Assembly: GCF_018812025.1 (NCBI RefSeq)
Contig: NC_063054.1
Coordinates: forward strand, 11,150,082-11,214,081
Direction: 5' to 3'
DNA from: Megalobrama amblycephala
Taxonomy: Eukaryota; Chordata; Actinopteri; Cypriniformes; Xenocyprididae
Length of the DNA stretch: 64,000 nt
In this document: positions 13,545 to 22,154 of the stretch, in pieces
Layout: the number at the start of each line of letters is the position of its first letter
Numbering within the stretch: the first letter of the stretch is position 1
Notes under the pieces: model-generated
Databases searched by the model: none
The model's input: only the letters and a program-made list of their open reading frames with translations
What the model was told of the DNA's origin: nothing
Translations under genes and position numbers: made by a program

Positions 13545-16498
13545 TTACTTAATTATGCTAATATATGATCTATATATTAGCATAATTAAGTAATGAGTGT
13601 ATTTTTGGATTTTAAAATTGGAATTTTAACATGGATTTCAGAATTTCTTGGCATTCTGTCTTGATTTTATGTCAAAACCTTTCAAAATTGACATATTTTT
13701 GGCTTCAGGCTTAAATAAAAACAGTGATCAGATTTGTAATGCAGTCTTTAGACATTTGGATCGCACTCTCTATATCTCACTGCCCGTTGTTTTTCTTGCC
13801 ATATCAGGTCTGTTACTCATCTTCATATGCAGTACGAAGAGGGACAAGCTGTACATCAGTGATGATACTGGAACAGGAGGAATGCTGCTGAAATCCAACA
13901 CTGAGGCTCCTGGTGAAGAAGTGGTGAGAAAATCACCTCCTTTTAAAAGGTTTAATTACTCAGAGAAACCACAAGGAGACTTTAACTATATTTTTGTGAA
14001 ATGTCTTCTCTCTTTAGAAGGACGGAGCTTTGATGATTATTCCTGGTGGAGATGTAGTGGACGGGTCACTACAGAGCGGCGGCATGGACAGTAAGAACGT
14101 GACATCAACTGCAGGACGTTATGGGCAGCAGTTCATCCAGGGAGGTGGCGTGTACAACACCACCACTCAAGATTTTGGGACAGAAAAGTACTACACATCC
14201 GGACGCTATGATAACAACCTGTATGGCAACGCCGTGTTCCAGAAATTCTCAAATACCAGTGCTCTCGACACATGGAAAACTAATGGACGCTACTTGGACA
14301 GAGTGAGCTAAACTTACATGACATTTTTAATCAAGTTAACAATAATATATGAGGAAATTTCCTCCTATGCATATGTTTAATGAAAAAACTAAAATAGTAA
14401 TAATTAGGGCTGCCCCCGAGATCTTTCTAGTCTCCTAGTGCAAAAACAAAGTAGGCGGCCTAAACATTTTAAAGGGGAGCTATTACGCAAAATTCACTTT
14501 CTTCACAACCTGTCTGTAATGGTAAAAATCCACTCAGTCATTTTTTTATAATTCCCATAAATCAGAAGCAGTCTCTTCAAACGCACTGATTCAGATTCCC
14601 CCCTACGATGATGCCATTGTAGGGACAAGCCCCGCCCACAACCGGTGACAATCTGGCCTATTAGCATAGACACAGCCCTGAGTGAGAAACACAGAGTCCA
14701 CCATTTCTGTATCCTCGCTGTAGCAGCTGAAGTTTTACAGCCAAAAGAGGCATCACAAATGTTATGTTTTGGGATGTACCAATGAACACTCTACCCACAC
14801 AGCAGGAGACTCCTATGCGGATCCGCATTCAAGTCGCCAAACCTGCGTGACTGTCACATTCGTTTTGGCGCCACCAGGAGGATCAGCTCCGCCTCCAGGC
14901 GGCGCCGTAAATTCTACTGTCAATCAGCGAATCCTGAGCGGACCCATGTCGGATCCGCAGACGCGCACGCACCTTTACTGTAACGGTTGTATCAATTTGC
15001 AGGTCCCAAACGGACCCGCCGCGGAGGTAAGGTTTTAACCGCGGATGCAGCGCGGAGCCACGGCGGTCCGCGATCCGCCTTCATTGCGGATCTGTCACTG
15101 CACGCAAGTAGACGCCGATACGGGTCCGTTCGCGGATACGTTCTGGAAGCCGCGATACCCATAGTTCTTTTGCTGTGAGGGTAGACTCCCGCCATCTGAG
15201 ACACTGAGGACATTGTAGTTAAATTTCATTTTCGAAGGAAATGTCCCCAAAAAAAATCAGTAAAATCTTATACGTTTGCGCCAATCATTTTCACTGGACT
15301 GCTTCACAAATGAGGGTCTTTTCGGCGACTCCAGTTCAAACATATACAGTAAGGCTGAACACCGCCACTGACAGTTTCAAATATTTTCAATGCGTGAGAT
15401 TGTCCTGTTTTGTTGTTGCCGGTGTTCTGTCAATCTGTCCTGAGCATGAGCTCTTGAAGCTCCACCCTCTTCTAGAAAGGGGGCCGGGAGCACCAGCTCA
15501 TTTGCATTTAAAGGGACACACACAAAAACTGTCTTAACATGCTATAAAAAATGATCTGTGGGGTATTTTGAGCTAATATACACTTCACATACACACTCTA
15601 GGGATGTCAGAGACTTAAATTACATCTTGTAAAATAGGTCCCCTTTAATAATGTATCAAACTAGTGCATTCTTAGTCAGTGCTGGCTGCAAATATAAAGT
15701 TAGTATAGTGGATGCGCCTATAGATAGAAATGCACGTTGGGTTAAACATCATGCAGTAAGCGCAGTACTAATTTAGCTTCTACACTTCACACGAATACTT
15801 GTGCACATTTATCTAGTCTAACATTAGAGCGAGCGGCCGTGTTAGACTACAACTTACATGTTTCAAATGATAAGCCATGCTTGAGGTCATTGAATGATAG
15901 GCCAATGTTTGGATTTCCTTCCCAACATACAGTAATTACCACATGGTCCAGCCGTGTTAGCGATCTGTTCATCGTGGACTATGTGACTTTGCCAATTGCT
16001 GTGAATTTTTTTTTTTTTCTGCGACTAACCGACTTTAAAATTTGTTTGACTAAGCTTTTCTCGTCGACTAACATTTGGTCGACTATTAGGGGGCAGCCAT
16101 AGTAATTATAGTATTGTCAAAAATGTGCAATATCCCTGTAAATTATAATCTGATTAGCAAAGTAATGTTACTTACACATTCATTTACACAGGAAAGTCAT
16201 ATTTCACATTTCAAAAATATTGTAATATCATGCCCCACTGAAGATGTTTCCATGTGACCTAATTTTGACTCTTGTTTTGTGACAGAAACTGGCTTATTTC
16301 GGAGACGAGGAGGAGGGGCGGTACGCGGACGACCTGCTGAAGACTTATGGGAATGAGGGGGCAGGCTCTCTTGCAGGCTCTGTAGGATGTTGTAGCCTCT
16401 TGGGCGAACAGGAATCAATGGACTTTTTGAACACTCTCGGCCCCAAATTCAGACCACTGGCTGACGTCTGCTACACGACAAAAAAAACTGGAAACTAA
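1557..16498 (+). CDS. Desmocollin-like desmosomal cadherin (15 exons, 5'-incomplete)
   Basis: Calcium-dependent adhesion protein of desmosomes; desmocollins pair with desmogleins outside the cell and bind plakoglobin inside. I joined 15 GT-AG exons (listed separately); all phases agree, giving 881 codons plus stop. Order: prodomain (about residues 1-115), furin-type site RIKR followed by RW (the strand-swap Trp of mature cadherins), five cadherin repeats ending in VEDKNDNAPEF, LTDVNDNPPTF, VGDEDEGPEF and IEDDNDNMPVI, a CSCE membrane-proximal segment, one membrane helix near residues 660-690, then a short tail containing AGSVGCCS and LGPKFRPLADVC. The EC3-EC4 linker DEDEGPEF and the short tail without desmoglein repeats fit desmocollin (teleost dsc2-like), not desmoglein or a classical cadherin. 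The signal-peptide exon is missing, probably upstream of the window. Identity is by motif recognition, not by alignment. Confidence 0.93.
1765..2060. repeat. Intronic direct duplication, copy 1
   Basis: Shares long blocks with 3541-3800, such as accgttacatcaagttctgc and actatcatgttgctt, in the same order and orientation but with indels. Both copies lie in the first visible intron of the desmocollin. Confidence 0.7.
2828..3536. mobile_element. TA-flanked foldback MITE
   Basis: About 120-bp terminal inverted repeats (aagggttagttcaccc at the left; its complement at the right), TA on both sides (2826-2827, 3537-3538). The interior is also palindromic (cttcatgaagcttcgaagc against gctttgaagcttcatgaag). 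No transposase. Tc1/mariner-type TSD. Confidence 0.82.
3541..3800. repeat. Intronic direct duplication, copy 2
   Basis: Second copy of the 1765-2060 sequence. It starts immediately after the TA-flanked foldback element ending at 3536. Confidence 0.7.
4142..4434. mobile_element. Foldback MITE with GGTAACAC ends
   Basis: Ends ggtaacactttacact and gtaaagtgttacc are inverted repeats, and the interior repeats ttagttaac motifs symmetrically. The 8-base flanks acattatt and aaatgatt match at six positions, consistent with an old hAT-type TSD. Same end type as 56513-57477. Confidence 0.72.
4648..4838 (+). CDS. Desmocollin exon: prodomain
   Basis: Residues 35-98. SSDPDFAVNTDGT is the propeptide strand typical of desmosomal cadherins, followed by FSVLVHDERG. 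Acceptor ttttttcacag; donor gag|gtaaaa, phase 0. The upstream intron is about 3 kb and full of foldback elements. Confidence 0.9.
4928..5041 (+). CDS. Desmocollin exon: furin site and start of EC1
   Basis: Residues 99-136. Contains the proprotein cleavage motif RIKR (4961-4972) followed by RW; Trp at 4976-4978 should be residue 2 of the mature protein and dock into the partner's EC1. ENDSPPFPKDL is the first EC1 strand. Donor atg|gtgaga, phase 0. Confidence 0.92.
5191..5346 (+). CDS. Desmocollin exon: EC1
   Basis: Residues 137-188. Has YTVHYEISGQGV and VDREQYPEY, the EC1 calcium-binding DRE segment. Acceptor tctcttcacag; donor aaa|gtgagg, phase 0. Confidence 0.93.
5449..5590 (+). CDS. Desmocollin exon: EC1-EC2 junction
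   Basis: Residues 189-236. Has FIARVFDQNG, where classical cadherins carry HAV, then the calcium linker VEDKNDNAPEF. Acceptor ttgttgtag; donor gcag|gtaaag, phase 1. Confidence 0.93.
5591..6672. other. Intron, AT-rich
   Basis: Desmocollin intron within EC2. Low-complexity A/T sequence; no further exon or recognisable element. Confidence 0.5.
6673..6827 (+). CDS. Desmocollin exon: EC2
   Basis: Residues 236-287. GTFIGKVNATDKD, FSIDPSTGVLTA and LDRE are standard cadherin-repeat motifs. Acceptor gtttttcag; donor gag|gtattt, phase 0. Confidence 0.93.
6975..7109 (+). CDS. Desmocollin exon: end of EC2
   Basis: Residues 288-332. VNIEIRDMGG followed by LTDVNDNPPTF, the EC2-EC3 calcium linker. A second cag six bases downstream (6981) could serve as an alternative acceptor and would remove two residues. 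Donor ttg|gtaagt. Confidence 0.92.
7271..7456 (+). CDS. Desmocollin exon: EC3
   Basis: Residues 333-394. IPVEDKDLVNTPNWK and FEVTKGNESGQF are characteristic of EC3 in desmosomal cadherins. Acceptor tttgaaacag; donor aag|gtgaat, phase 0. Confidence 0.93.
7925..8172 (+). CDS. Desmocollin exon: end of EC3 and start of EC4
   Basis: Residues 395-477. LEITARNEVPLV and the linker VGDEDEGPEF; the EGPEF form replaces DNxPxF in desmosomal cadherins. Then YKALDPETKNSNG. Acceptor ctcctttcag; donor aa|gtatgt, phase 2. Confidence 0.94.
8361..8958. mobile_element. TA-flanked MITE
   Basis: Ends aaggattagttcacttcag and its complement, TA on both sides. Subterminal inverted repeat catgtctttctttcttcagt against the 8870-8900 block. 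Lies in the EC4 intron. Confidence 0.8.
9027..9169 (+). CDS. Desmocollin exon: EC4
   Basis: Residues 477-525. KYYKMTDPGNWITVV, IDRESP and YNITIRAVDE. Too short for a 60-codon ORF scan, but both phases join the neighbouring exons. Acceptor ttgtttaag; donor gaga|gtgagt, phase 1. Confidence 0.9.
9208..10693. mobile_element. Composite TA-flanked MITE nest
   Basis: Left end aagggatagttcaccc after TA (9206-9207); right end gggtgaactatttctt before TA (10694-10695). The inverted block ggccttctgaag/cttcagaaggcc sits inside. At 10396-10693 the sequence changes to a different family member. A separate element interrupts it at 9781-10315. Confidence 0.65.
9781..10315. mobile_element. 535-bp TA-flanked MITE nested in another MITE
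   Basis: Ends aaggtgctaaagagga and tcctctttagcacctt are exact inverses, flanked by TA (9779-9780, 10316-10317). Two short ORFs inside match no protein family I recognise. Confidence 0.82.
11255..12215. repeat. Degenerate minisatellite in desmocollin intron
   Basis: Repeating caattgtgagatataaagt-type units of roughly 25-35 bases, highly diverged and irregular. Related in wording to the array at 18183-19420. No terminal repeats seen here. Confidence 0.75.
12375..12596 (+). CDS. Desmocollin exon: EC4-EC5 junction
   Basis: Residues 525-599. VIIQIEDDNDNMPVI is the EC4-EC5 calcium linker, followed by DLVICNKGDKLSSV, typical of the membrane-proximal desmosomal domain. Acceptor tttttcctcag; donor acag|gtaaag, phase 1. 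Confidence 0.93.
12763..12999 (+). CDS. Desmocollin exon: extracellular anchor and transmembrane
   Basis: Residues 599-678. YTVPILVKDLQGMGKEQTV, the Cys motif VCSCE, then most of the membrane helix (SLGILALVLSSLLLLLL). Acceptor ctctgatttag; donor ttat|gtgagt, phase 1. Confidence 0.93.
13118..13445 (+). repeat. Dispersed fish repeat, copy 1
   Basis: Contains gctacatttattatcaaaa, aatatgctgatttgcagctc and ttctttgatgaatagaac. The same family is at 20534-20985 in the other orientation. I recognise it as a common cypriniform interspersed repeat but cannot name its class. Confidence 0.6.
13509..13598. repeat. AT microsatellite followed by a hairpin
   Basis: (AT)n from about 13509, then a nearly perfect palindrome with arms of about 23 bases (cattacttaattatgctaat and its inverse) around tgatc. 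Cruciform-prone. Confidence 0.75.
13808..13923 (+). CDS. Desmocollin exon: end of membrane helix, juxtamembrane
   Basis: Residues 678-716. Finishes the helix (LLLIFICS), then the basic stop-transfer TKRDK and the start of the cytoplasmic tail (MLLKSNTEAPGEE). Acceptor cttgccatatcag; donor gtg|gtgaga, phase 0. Confidence 0.92.
14018..14302 (+). CDS. Desmocollin exon: cytoplasmic intracellular anchor
   Basis: Residues 717-811. Gly/Tyr/Asn-rich cytoplasmic segment with MIIPGGDVVDG and YLDR. Acceptor cttctctctttag; donor aga|gtgagc. Unspliced, it would read only Val-Ser-stop past the donor (see findings). Confidence 0.92.
14405..16101. mobile_element. hAT-like element with 8-bp TSD in last intron
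   Basis: Ends tagggctgccccc and gggggcagccata are inverted. Flanks gtaataat (14397-14404) and gtaattat (16102-16109) match at 7 of 8 positions. Hosts a nested TA-MITE at 14472-15645. No transposase reading frame seen. Confidence 0.75.
14472..15645. mobile_element. TA-flanked MITE nested in hAT-like element
   Basis: Ends aaggggagctatta and aataggtcccctt, TA on each side. An interior GC-rich stretch (about 14815-15170, with gcggatccg-type motifs on both sides) may be a further insertion. Confidence 0.7.
16286..16498 (+). CDS. Desmocollin last exon: plakoglobin-binding segment
   Basis: Residues 812-881 and stop TAA at 16496. GRYADDLLKTYGNEG, AGSVGCCS and LGPKFRPLADVC form the intracellular cadherin segment of 'a'-type desmocollins. 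Acceptor gttttgtgacag. Confidence 0.94.
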   Translation, partial: KLAYFGDEEEGRYADDLLKTYGNEGAGSLAGSVGCCSLLGEQESMDFLNTLGPKFRPLADVCYTTKKTGN

Positions 16499-18136
16499 AA
16501 AAAAGACGTGACTGAGATAAGAGAGCGCCGTATGCTGTTTGCCAGGGGCCGCCAAAGAACACTACAACAAAAAAATCATGTTTTTAAACTGTATTTTTGT
16601 CTCATTTCCCAGTAAAATATCTAAACATCTTTAAATCAAGATGAATTTACTTGAGAAGCAACATTTTCTGAATATTAAAACTCTATTTTTTGACACATCT
16701 GCAAAACAATGTTCTTGTTTAAATGTAAATCTCGTTAAATATGATTAGATTTATGCTCAGAAATATGTGTTTAAAAAAAATCTTAACCCCAAAAGATATA
16801 TTCCCTAAAATAAGTCTTTAATTTTGCTACTCGACTAAACTAGTTTTGAAGATGTTTAGTTATTTTTACTGGAAAACAAGAGAAAAATAGTGATTTAGAG
16901 AATGATTATTGCAGTGTATGTCTTTCTGCTGGATTAATCAAGTGCCTGTGTGCGTGTGTGTGTGTGCGCGTGTGTTAACTTTTGTAAGTCAAGTTTTTGT
17001 GTGTGTGAATGATGGAGATAAGGTTTTCTATAATTGTCTGCTACATTTTGCTCTGCTTTGCAATCCTTTCCTCACAGAGCCGAGGAGGGACAGTTTAAAT
17101 ATTAGTATACAGAAGAGACATTATTCTCTCCCCGATCAATTGCAATTTTCAGCCGTGTGAAGTATTATCTGAGTCTATATTTACAAGACCATGATGAAGT
17201 GTGCTCATAAACATTTTTTGGGCAGCGTGTGGAATTCCGAGCGCTCCTGAGCTCCAAAAGCACTGACGCCTGACATCAACTCTGGACACTGAACTCATCT
17301 TTAGGCCATGATGTATTACTGGAGTTTTTGTGTTATTTTCTTACAACTTGCTTAGGATTTATTTTTAATTTCAATGAAAAGAAACCAAATATGTTGTATG
17401 TATGTCACTTTATACTTTTAATGAAGATGTTGGTGAAAGAATAGGTAAAAATTGGGAAAAACTACACTTAGAAGTACCTATTTTTTAGCTCTATGATATT
17501 TCAGTTTTGTTCTGACAGCACATTTTAATTTTTTTTTTTTTTTTTTGTATTTGTGGTAAACAACAACATATCAGAAATTTAGAGGGTTGTTCTGTTTTTA
17601 GATTTATTAAAGGGATGTTCTTTGTAAATATTTTAATAAAATTGATTACAGACCTTATATTATTGTCTAATGCTCTCTTTATGCTGCAAAGGCAGCACAA
17701 AAACTTCAAATATGCCAGCATATACAATGAAAAGGCACAGTTAAACTTTGTATAGGGCTAAGCAAAGATGGCATAAATGTAGTTACACCGTAATTACAAG
17801 TGCAGAAATGATGCAATGAAATTAATGTATTAAATATGAAATTCTGAATATAAAGACAAAAATGATATTATATGTAGAAATATATAAACATAAACAGTGG
17901 CTAAGTATTTTTACATTATAGCTTTAACTTATTACGCTATTTTAAGAATTAGTGTATTTTCTTCATTTTGGGAAACTTGCTAAATTACTAAAAATATCAA
18001 ATGCGTTCAAACTTAAAAAAAAAAAAGGACAAAAAAGACTGAAAAAAAAATGTTGTAAGTCTGCTGAAGTCATTTGTTAGCTTTGTGTTGAGGAAAAAAA
18101 TGAAATTTTTACAATTCAATGATTGTCTGTATTGTG
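16499..18136 (+). other. Probable desmocollin 3' UTR and flank
   Basis: No second coding exon is visible after the stop. The sequence is AT-rich with a GT-rich run near 16950-16975. AATAAA-type signals occur at 17635-17640 and, at the edge of the next element, near 18158. Which one ends the transcript cannot be told. Confidence 0.45.
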
Positions 18137-18182
18137 TGGAAGCTTGTTTCTGCCACAGAATAAAAAAAACTTACTAATTGCG

Positions 18183-19420
18183 TATTTTTATCTCACAAAT
18201 CTGCCTTGTTTTCTCGCAATTGTGAGTTTATATCTCACAATTCTGAGAACATTGTGAGTTATAAACCTGGAATTGCAAGAAAAAAGTCAGAATTGTACGG
18301 AGCCCCGGACATGACATGCAGGAAAAAAATAGTAGGCTAAATCATGCGCATGATTTATTAATTCATTCCCTCGATTTACTAAAATGTGCACACGATTTAC
18401 TATTTCGTTCCCTCGATTTATAAATCATGCACATGATTTACAAATTGAGGGAACTAATTAGTAAATCGTGCGCACGATAAAATTTTTTCATGTGCGGGGC
18501 TCCGTAGAATTGTGAATTGCGAGAAAAAAGTCAGAAATGTGAGTTTTAAACTTGGAATTGCAATAAAAAAAAGTCGGAATTGCAAGAAAAAAGTCAGAAT
18601 TGCGAGTTATATAAAAAAGTTGGAGTTGCGAGTTTTAAACTTGGGATTGCAAGAAAAAAGTTGGAATTGCTAGTTTTAAACTTGGAATTGCAAGAAAAAA
18701 GTCGGAATTGCGAGTTATAAACTTGGAATTGTGAGAAAAAAGTCAGAATTACGAGTTATAAACTTGGAATTGCGAGAAAAAAGTTGGAATTGTGAGTTAT
18801 AAACTTGGGATTGCAAGAAAAAAGTCAGAATTGTGAGTTATATACTTGGGATCGTGAGAAAAAAGATGGAGTTGCGAGTTTTAAACTTGGAATTGCAAGA
18901 AAAAAGTCGGAATTGCGAGTTATAAACTTGGAATTGGGAGAAAAAGTTGGAATTGTGAGTTATAAACTTGGGATTGCAAGAAAAAAATCAGAATTACGAG
19001 TTATAAACTTGGAATTGCGAGAAAAAAGTTGGAATTGTGAGTTATAAACTTGGGATTGTGAGAAAAAAGTTGGAATTGCGAGTTATAAACTTGGGATTGC
19101 AAGAAAAAAGTCAGAATTGTGAGTTATATACTTGGGATCGTGAGAAAAAAGATGGAGTTGCGAGTTTTAAACTTGGGATTGCAAGAAAAAAGTTGTAATT
19201 GCGAGTTTTAAACTTGGAATTGTGAGAAAAAAGTCAGAATTACTTGGAATTGTGAGAAAAAAGTTGGAATTGTGAGTTATAAACTTGGGATTGCAAGAAT
19301 TGCGAAAAACTTGGGATTGCGAAGAATTGCGAGTTATAAACTTGGAATTGCGAGAAAAAGGAATTGTGGGTTATAAACTTGTAACTATAAATTGTAATAT
19401 AAAAAATGTTTTTTTTTTTT
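18183..19420. repeat. Minisatellite (about 30-bp units)
   Basis: Tandem units built from gagttataaacttggaatt and gcgagaaaaaagtcggaatt, many nearly identical, with a larger repeating period visible between about 18770 and 19160. It creates an ORF across 18805-19047 that is only repeat translation. Confidence 0.88.
18298..18504. mobile_element. 207-bp palindromic MITE nested in the minisatellite
   Basis: Ends cggagccccg and cggggctccg, TA on each side (18296-18297, 18505-18506). The interior alternates cgatttact and gtgcacacg-type inverted motifs. A relative lies at 30940-31190. Confidence 0.78.
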
Positions 19421-19830
19421 TTTTTTTTTAATTCTGTGGCAGAAACAAGCTTCCATAGTAGTGCATTGCACCTCATATTTTTTCAGCAGTTAAAGGATGT
19501 AAAAATATTAAGTGCATTACTTTCATTTCTGCTCTAGATTAAGTGAATTCAATAATCCAGGATTGAATTTTGTCCCACTGTTCTCTGATCAGAAGCCCTG
19601 AGCTTTGTGCGAGACGGGGCTTTTAACACGCAGTGACTGAGGTGGTGTTGCTGAGTGTGTATGTCTGTTGTTACTTAGTGCGTCATCCTCAATGTCCCTG
19701 AAGTCCAAGCGTAATATCAGTGCCAGAGCCCTGTGAAGTTCTTGCCAAGGTCTCGGCCTTAGAAAATGGAAGAATTGATTTAACATTCAATGAAAATTCT
19801 CAGTCAGGCAGATTGCCAGAGAGTTCATTC

Positions 19831-19836
19831 TTTATT
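19831..19836 (-). promoter_or_regulatory. Poly(A) signal of the C1q-like gene
   Basis: AATAAA on the minus strand, 87 bases past the stop codon; the only canonical hexamer close to the gene end. Confidence 0.6.
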
Positions 19837-19922
19837 CAAGGAAACACACACAGTCTGAATGCAAAGACGCATCCTTCAAACTGACAGAAAGGGTTTAAAG
19901 CAGAAAGGAATCATGTAAAGTC

Positions 19923-20102
19923 TCAGATCTCATACAGCAGGTAACCAGCGAAGGAACTGAAGCGGCTTTGTGGGTCCCTCTTGCCTACTTCACTGTTATT
20001 CAGCCGAACATACACCCGGTCTCCGGCTTTCAGCTGCAACACTACACTGTTGCTTGCAGTATCTGTATGCAGGACGTCCACTGCCACTGCACTCGCCACA
20101 AC
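19923..20102 (-). CDS. C1q-like gene last exon
   Basis: Acceptor on minus is gtgttctag|gttgtg; 59 codons plus TGA. It begins VVASAVAVDV and ends in the conserved C1q terminus FAGYLLYEI. It joins exon 1 in phase 0 (NDQT + VVAS). Confidence 0.85.
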   Translation of the reverse strand, partial: VVASAVAVDVLHTDTASNSVVLQLKAGDRVYVRLNNSEVGKRDPQSRFSSFAGYLLYEI

Positions 20103-21598
20103 CTAGAACACATAACGTCAGAAATGATCCATTTATTACACTGGACAAAAAGTGTATCATTAATATTTTATTATGTAGCAGCCATTTTACAAAAGCAACA
20201 AGGCAGCAGCTTTCTCAAGGGGGTCAGCAAAAAAACAAACAAAAAAAAAGTTTTTATAAAATCCTTTTGTATAGGGCTGTCAAACTTAATTTGTTAATTT
20301 AAATAGTCAGTTATTTAAATAGAGTTTTTAACAGAAATAAATTGAAAAATATTTATGCTTTTAAACATATATTTTTAATTGAATTGAAACCTGAAGCTAA
20401 ACATTTTTAAACATTGTTTCAATAGTGAAAACTTAAAAACTCTAAAACATAATTCAAAATAACTTAATATAAAGATTTTCCAGTCAGCATTTTAATATAT
20501 TACTTTGGGTTTAGTGCATCGGCAATTAACTTTAAAAAAAAAAAAAAAGAAATTAATATATTTGTACTCCGCAAAGATGCATTAAATTGATCAAAAGTGA
20601 ATGTAAAAGACATTTATATTACTACAAAATTTCTAAATACATTTATTTAAAAAAAAATAATAATAAAAAATGCTGTTCTTTTGAATTTTGTATTCTTCAG
20701 AGAATCCTGAAATATTAAATATTAAAAATATTAAGCAGCACAACTACAACACTGACAATACGAAATGTTTCTTGAGCAGAAAATCAGCGTATTAGAATGA
20801 TTTCTGAAGGATCATGTGACACTGAAGACTGGAGTAATGATGCTGAAAATTCAGCTTTGATCACTGGAAAAAAATAAAAATAATTGTTCACAATATTACT
20901 AGTTTTACTGTATTTTTGATCAAATAAAAGCAGCCTTGGTGAGCAGAAGAGACTTCTTTCAAAAACATCTTACTGACCCCAAACTTTTCAATAGTAGTCG
21001 CTATATCTGTCTTTACAGAGAGCATCCTTTGTATTTATTTTCTTAAATATTATAGAGTAGCCTTTATATTATATTTTATTATATTTGGTTAACCTTTGTT
21101 AGAAAATCCCTGCAAAAAGGTTCATGTTAATGAAGTAAACTCACCGTTTGGTCATTAAGAACCATGTCCACACGCAGGTTTTGGCCAGTCTTCACAATGT
21201 GAAAGATGAAGTAGTACACTCCCGCAGTTTTACAGGTGAAAGCTCCGGTCGATGAGTCATAACCAGCTCCCAGATTAGTTATCACATCGTTAAACTTTAG
21301 CACATCATTCTTGCTGAAGGCATCCTGCAGCGCAGCACTGAATGCTACACCTCCCTTAGTTGAGGAACCTACACCTGAGGACTACGCCAGGAGGACCTGC
21401 TTTACCTGGAGGTCCAGGTGGACCAGGAGGTCCTGCTGCAGATGAGGTGAGAGGGATGACCAACCCATTGCTCCGGTCTTGTGAACGATCTGAGGAAGGG
21501 TCACACACGATCCTGCAGGATCCAGGGAGGGTCTCACAAACGCCTGCTTTGGTCAAAGACAGAAACGTGAGGATAATCGCTATGCAGTGCTTGACCAT
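19923..21598 (-). CDS. Secreted collagen-C1q domain protein, apparent frameshift
   Basis: C1q/TNF-superfamily secreted protein with a short collagen stretch. Reading minus from ATG at 21598: hydrophobic signal peptide (MVKHCIAIILTFLSLT), CETLPGSCRIVCDPS as in C1q-like proteins, then about six Gly-X-Y triplets (GPPGPPGPPGKAGPPG). The C1q fold follows: VAFSAALQDAF, NLGAGYDSSTGAFTC, AGVYYFIFHIV and, in the last exon, VVLQLKAGDRVYV and FSSFAGYLLYEI. The collagen and C1q parts are in different frames, with a shift near 21380-21384, so this is either a young pseudogene or a sequencing/assembly error; both sides are otherwise well preserved. One intron (20103-21144) with GT-AG ends. A normal product would be about 210 residues and probably form trimers. 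Its nearest subfamily cannot be named. Confidence 0.8.
20534..20985 (-). repeat. Dispersed fish repeat, copy 2
   Basis: Inverse orientation of the family at 13118-13445; shares gaaatgtttcttgagcag and the block around 20800-20850. Lies inside the C1q-like gene's intron. Confidence 0.65.
21145..21598 (-). CDS. C1q-like gene exon 1 (signal, collagen, first half of C1q)
   Basis: Runs from the ATG (complement of cat, 21596-21598) to the donor at 21144 (acg|gtgagt on minus). The first frame is open to a TAA at 21356-21358. The C1q frame is open from about 21381 down to the donor. The two frames differ, and no intron longer than about 40-60 bases could join them. Confidence 0.75.
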
Positions 21599-21668
21599 GA
21601 TGAAGTATGAGTGAAAAGAGATGCTGGGACTCCAATGTAAAGCCTATGGAAGAAAGTCTTTGGGCTGT

Positions 21669-21676
21669 GATTGGTT
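21669..21676 (-). promoter_or_regulatory. Possible CCAAT box of the C1q-like gene
   Basis: Minus-strand aaccaatc about 75 bases upstream of the ATG. No clear TATA box is seen, so this is only a positional guess. Confidence 0.2.
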
Positions 21677-22154
21677 GTGTTAGCTGGTCACATGATGAAG
21701 TTGAGAAATTGTTTGTCATCTGACATTTTTTAACATCAGCAAAAACCAATTTTATGCTGCATTAGCTTCCCTACAAGTCTTATGAAATTGTTGTTGTGCA
21801 ACAATGTTCTCAGAAGATCAGACCACTGAAATTTCTTATTTGTGAAAGTGATGAACCAATATTAAGAATTTGGCAAATACCAATGATATGCCAATAATTA
21901 TTTTAATGTTGTGACTGATAACTAATAAATGGTTGGAATTAAAATGATATATTGATATAATATATCAATTATTTTGTCTAAATAAATGAAAAATAAATTT
22001 TAAATGCTACAAGTGAATTTAGGCATCACCACATTACAAAAAAAATGAAAATGGATATTCATTTTAAGATTACATTTGACAGATATTAAATTAGTAGTGT
22101 TTTTAAAGATTAACTTTAAGGGAGCGTTAAATGATGGCAAATGTAATCTAAATA

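Larger units (their letters stand above)
18137..19455. mobile_element. TIR element filled with minisatellite
   Basis: Ends tggaagcttgtttctgccac and the exact inverse (near 19436-19455) bracket a long minisatellite. Non-autonomous. The flanks show no clear duplication. Confidence 0.7.

Noticed and set aside
18805..19047. 80-codon ORF (KLGIARKKSELRVINLE repeats)
   Set aside because: Direct translation of the minisatellite.
18183..19420. CRISPR-like repeat array
   Set aside because: Units are tandem without unique spacers, and the genome is eukaryotic; it is a minisatellite.
21340..21385. A micro-intron explaining the C1q frameshift
   Set aside because: GT-AG pairs giving the right frame would make introns of about 37 or 60 bases, below normal vertebrate size, and would delete the first C1q strand.
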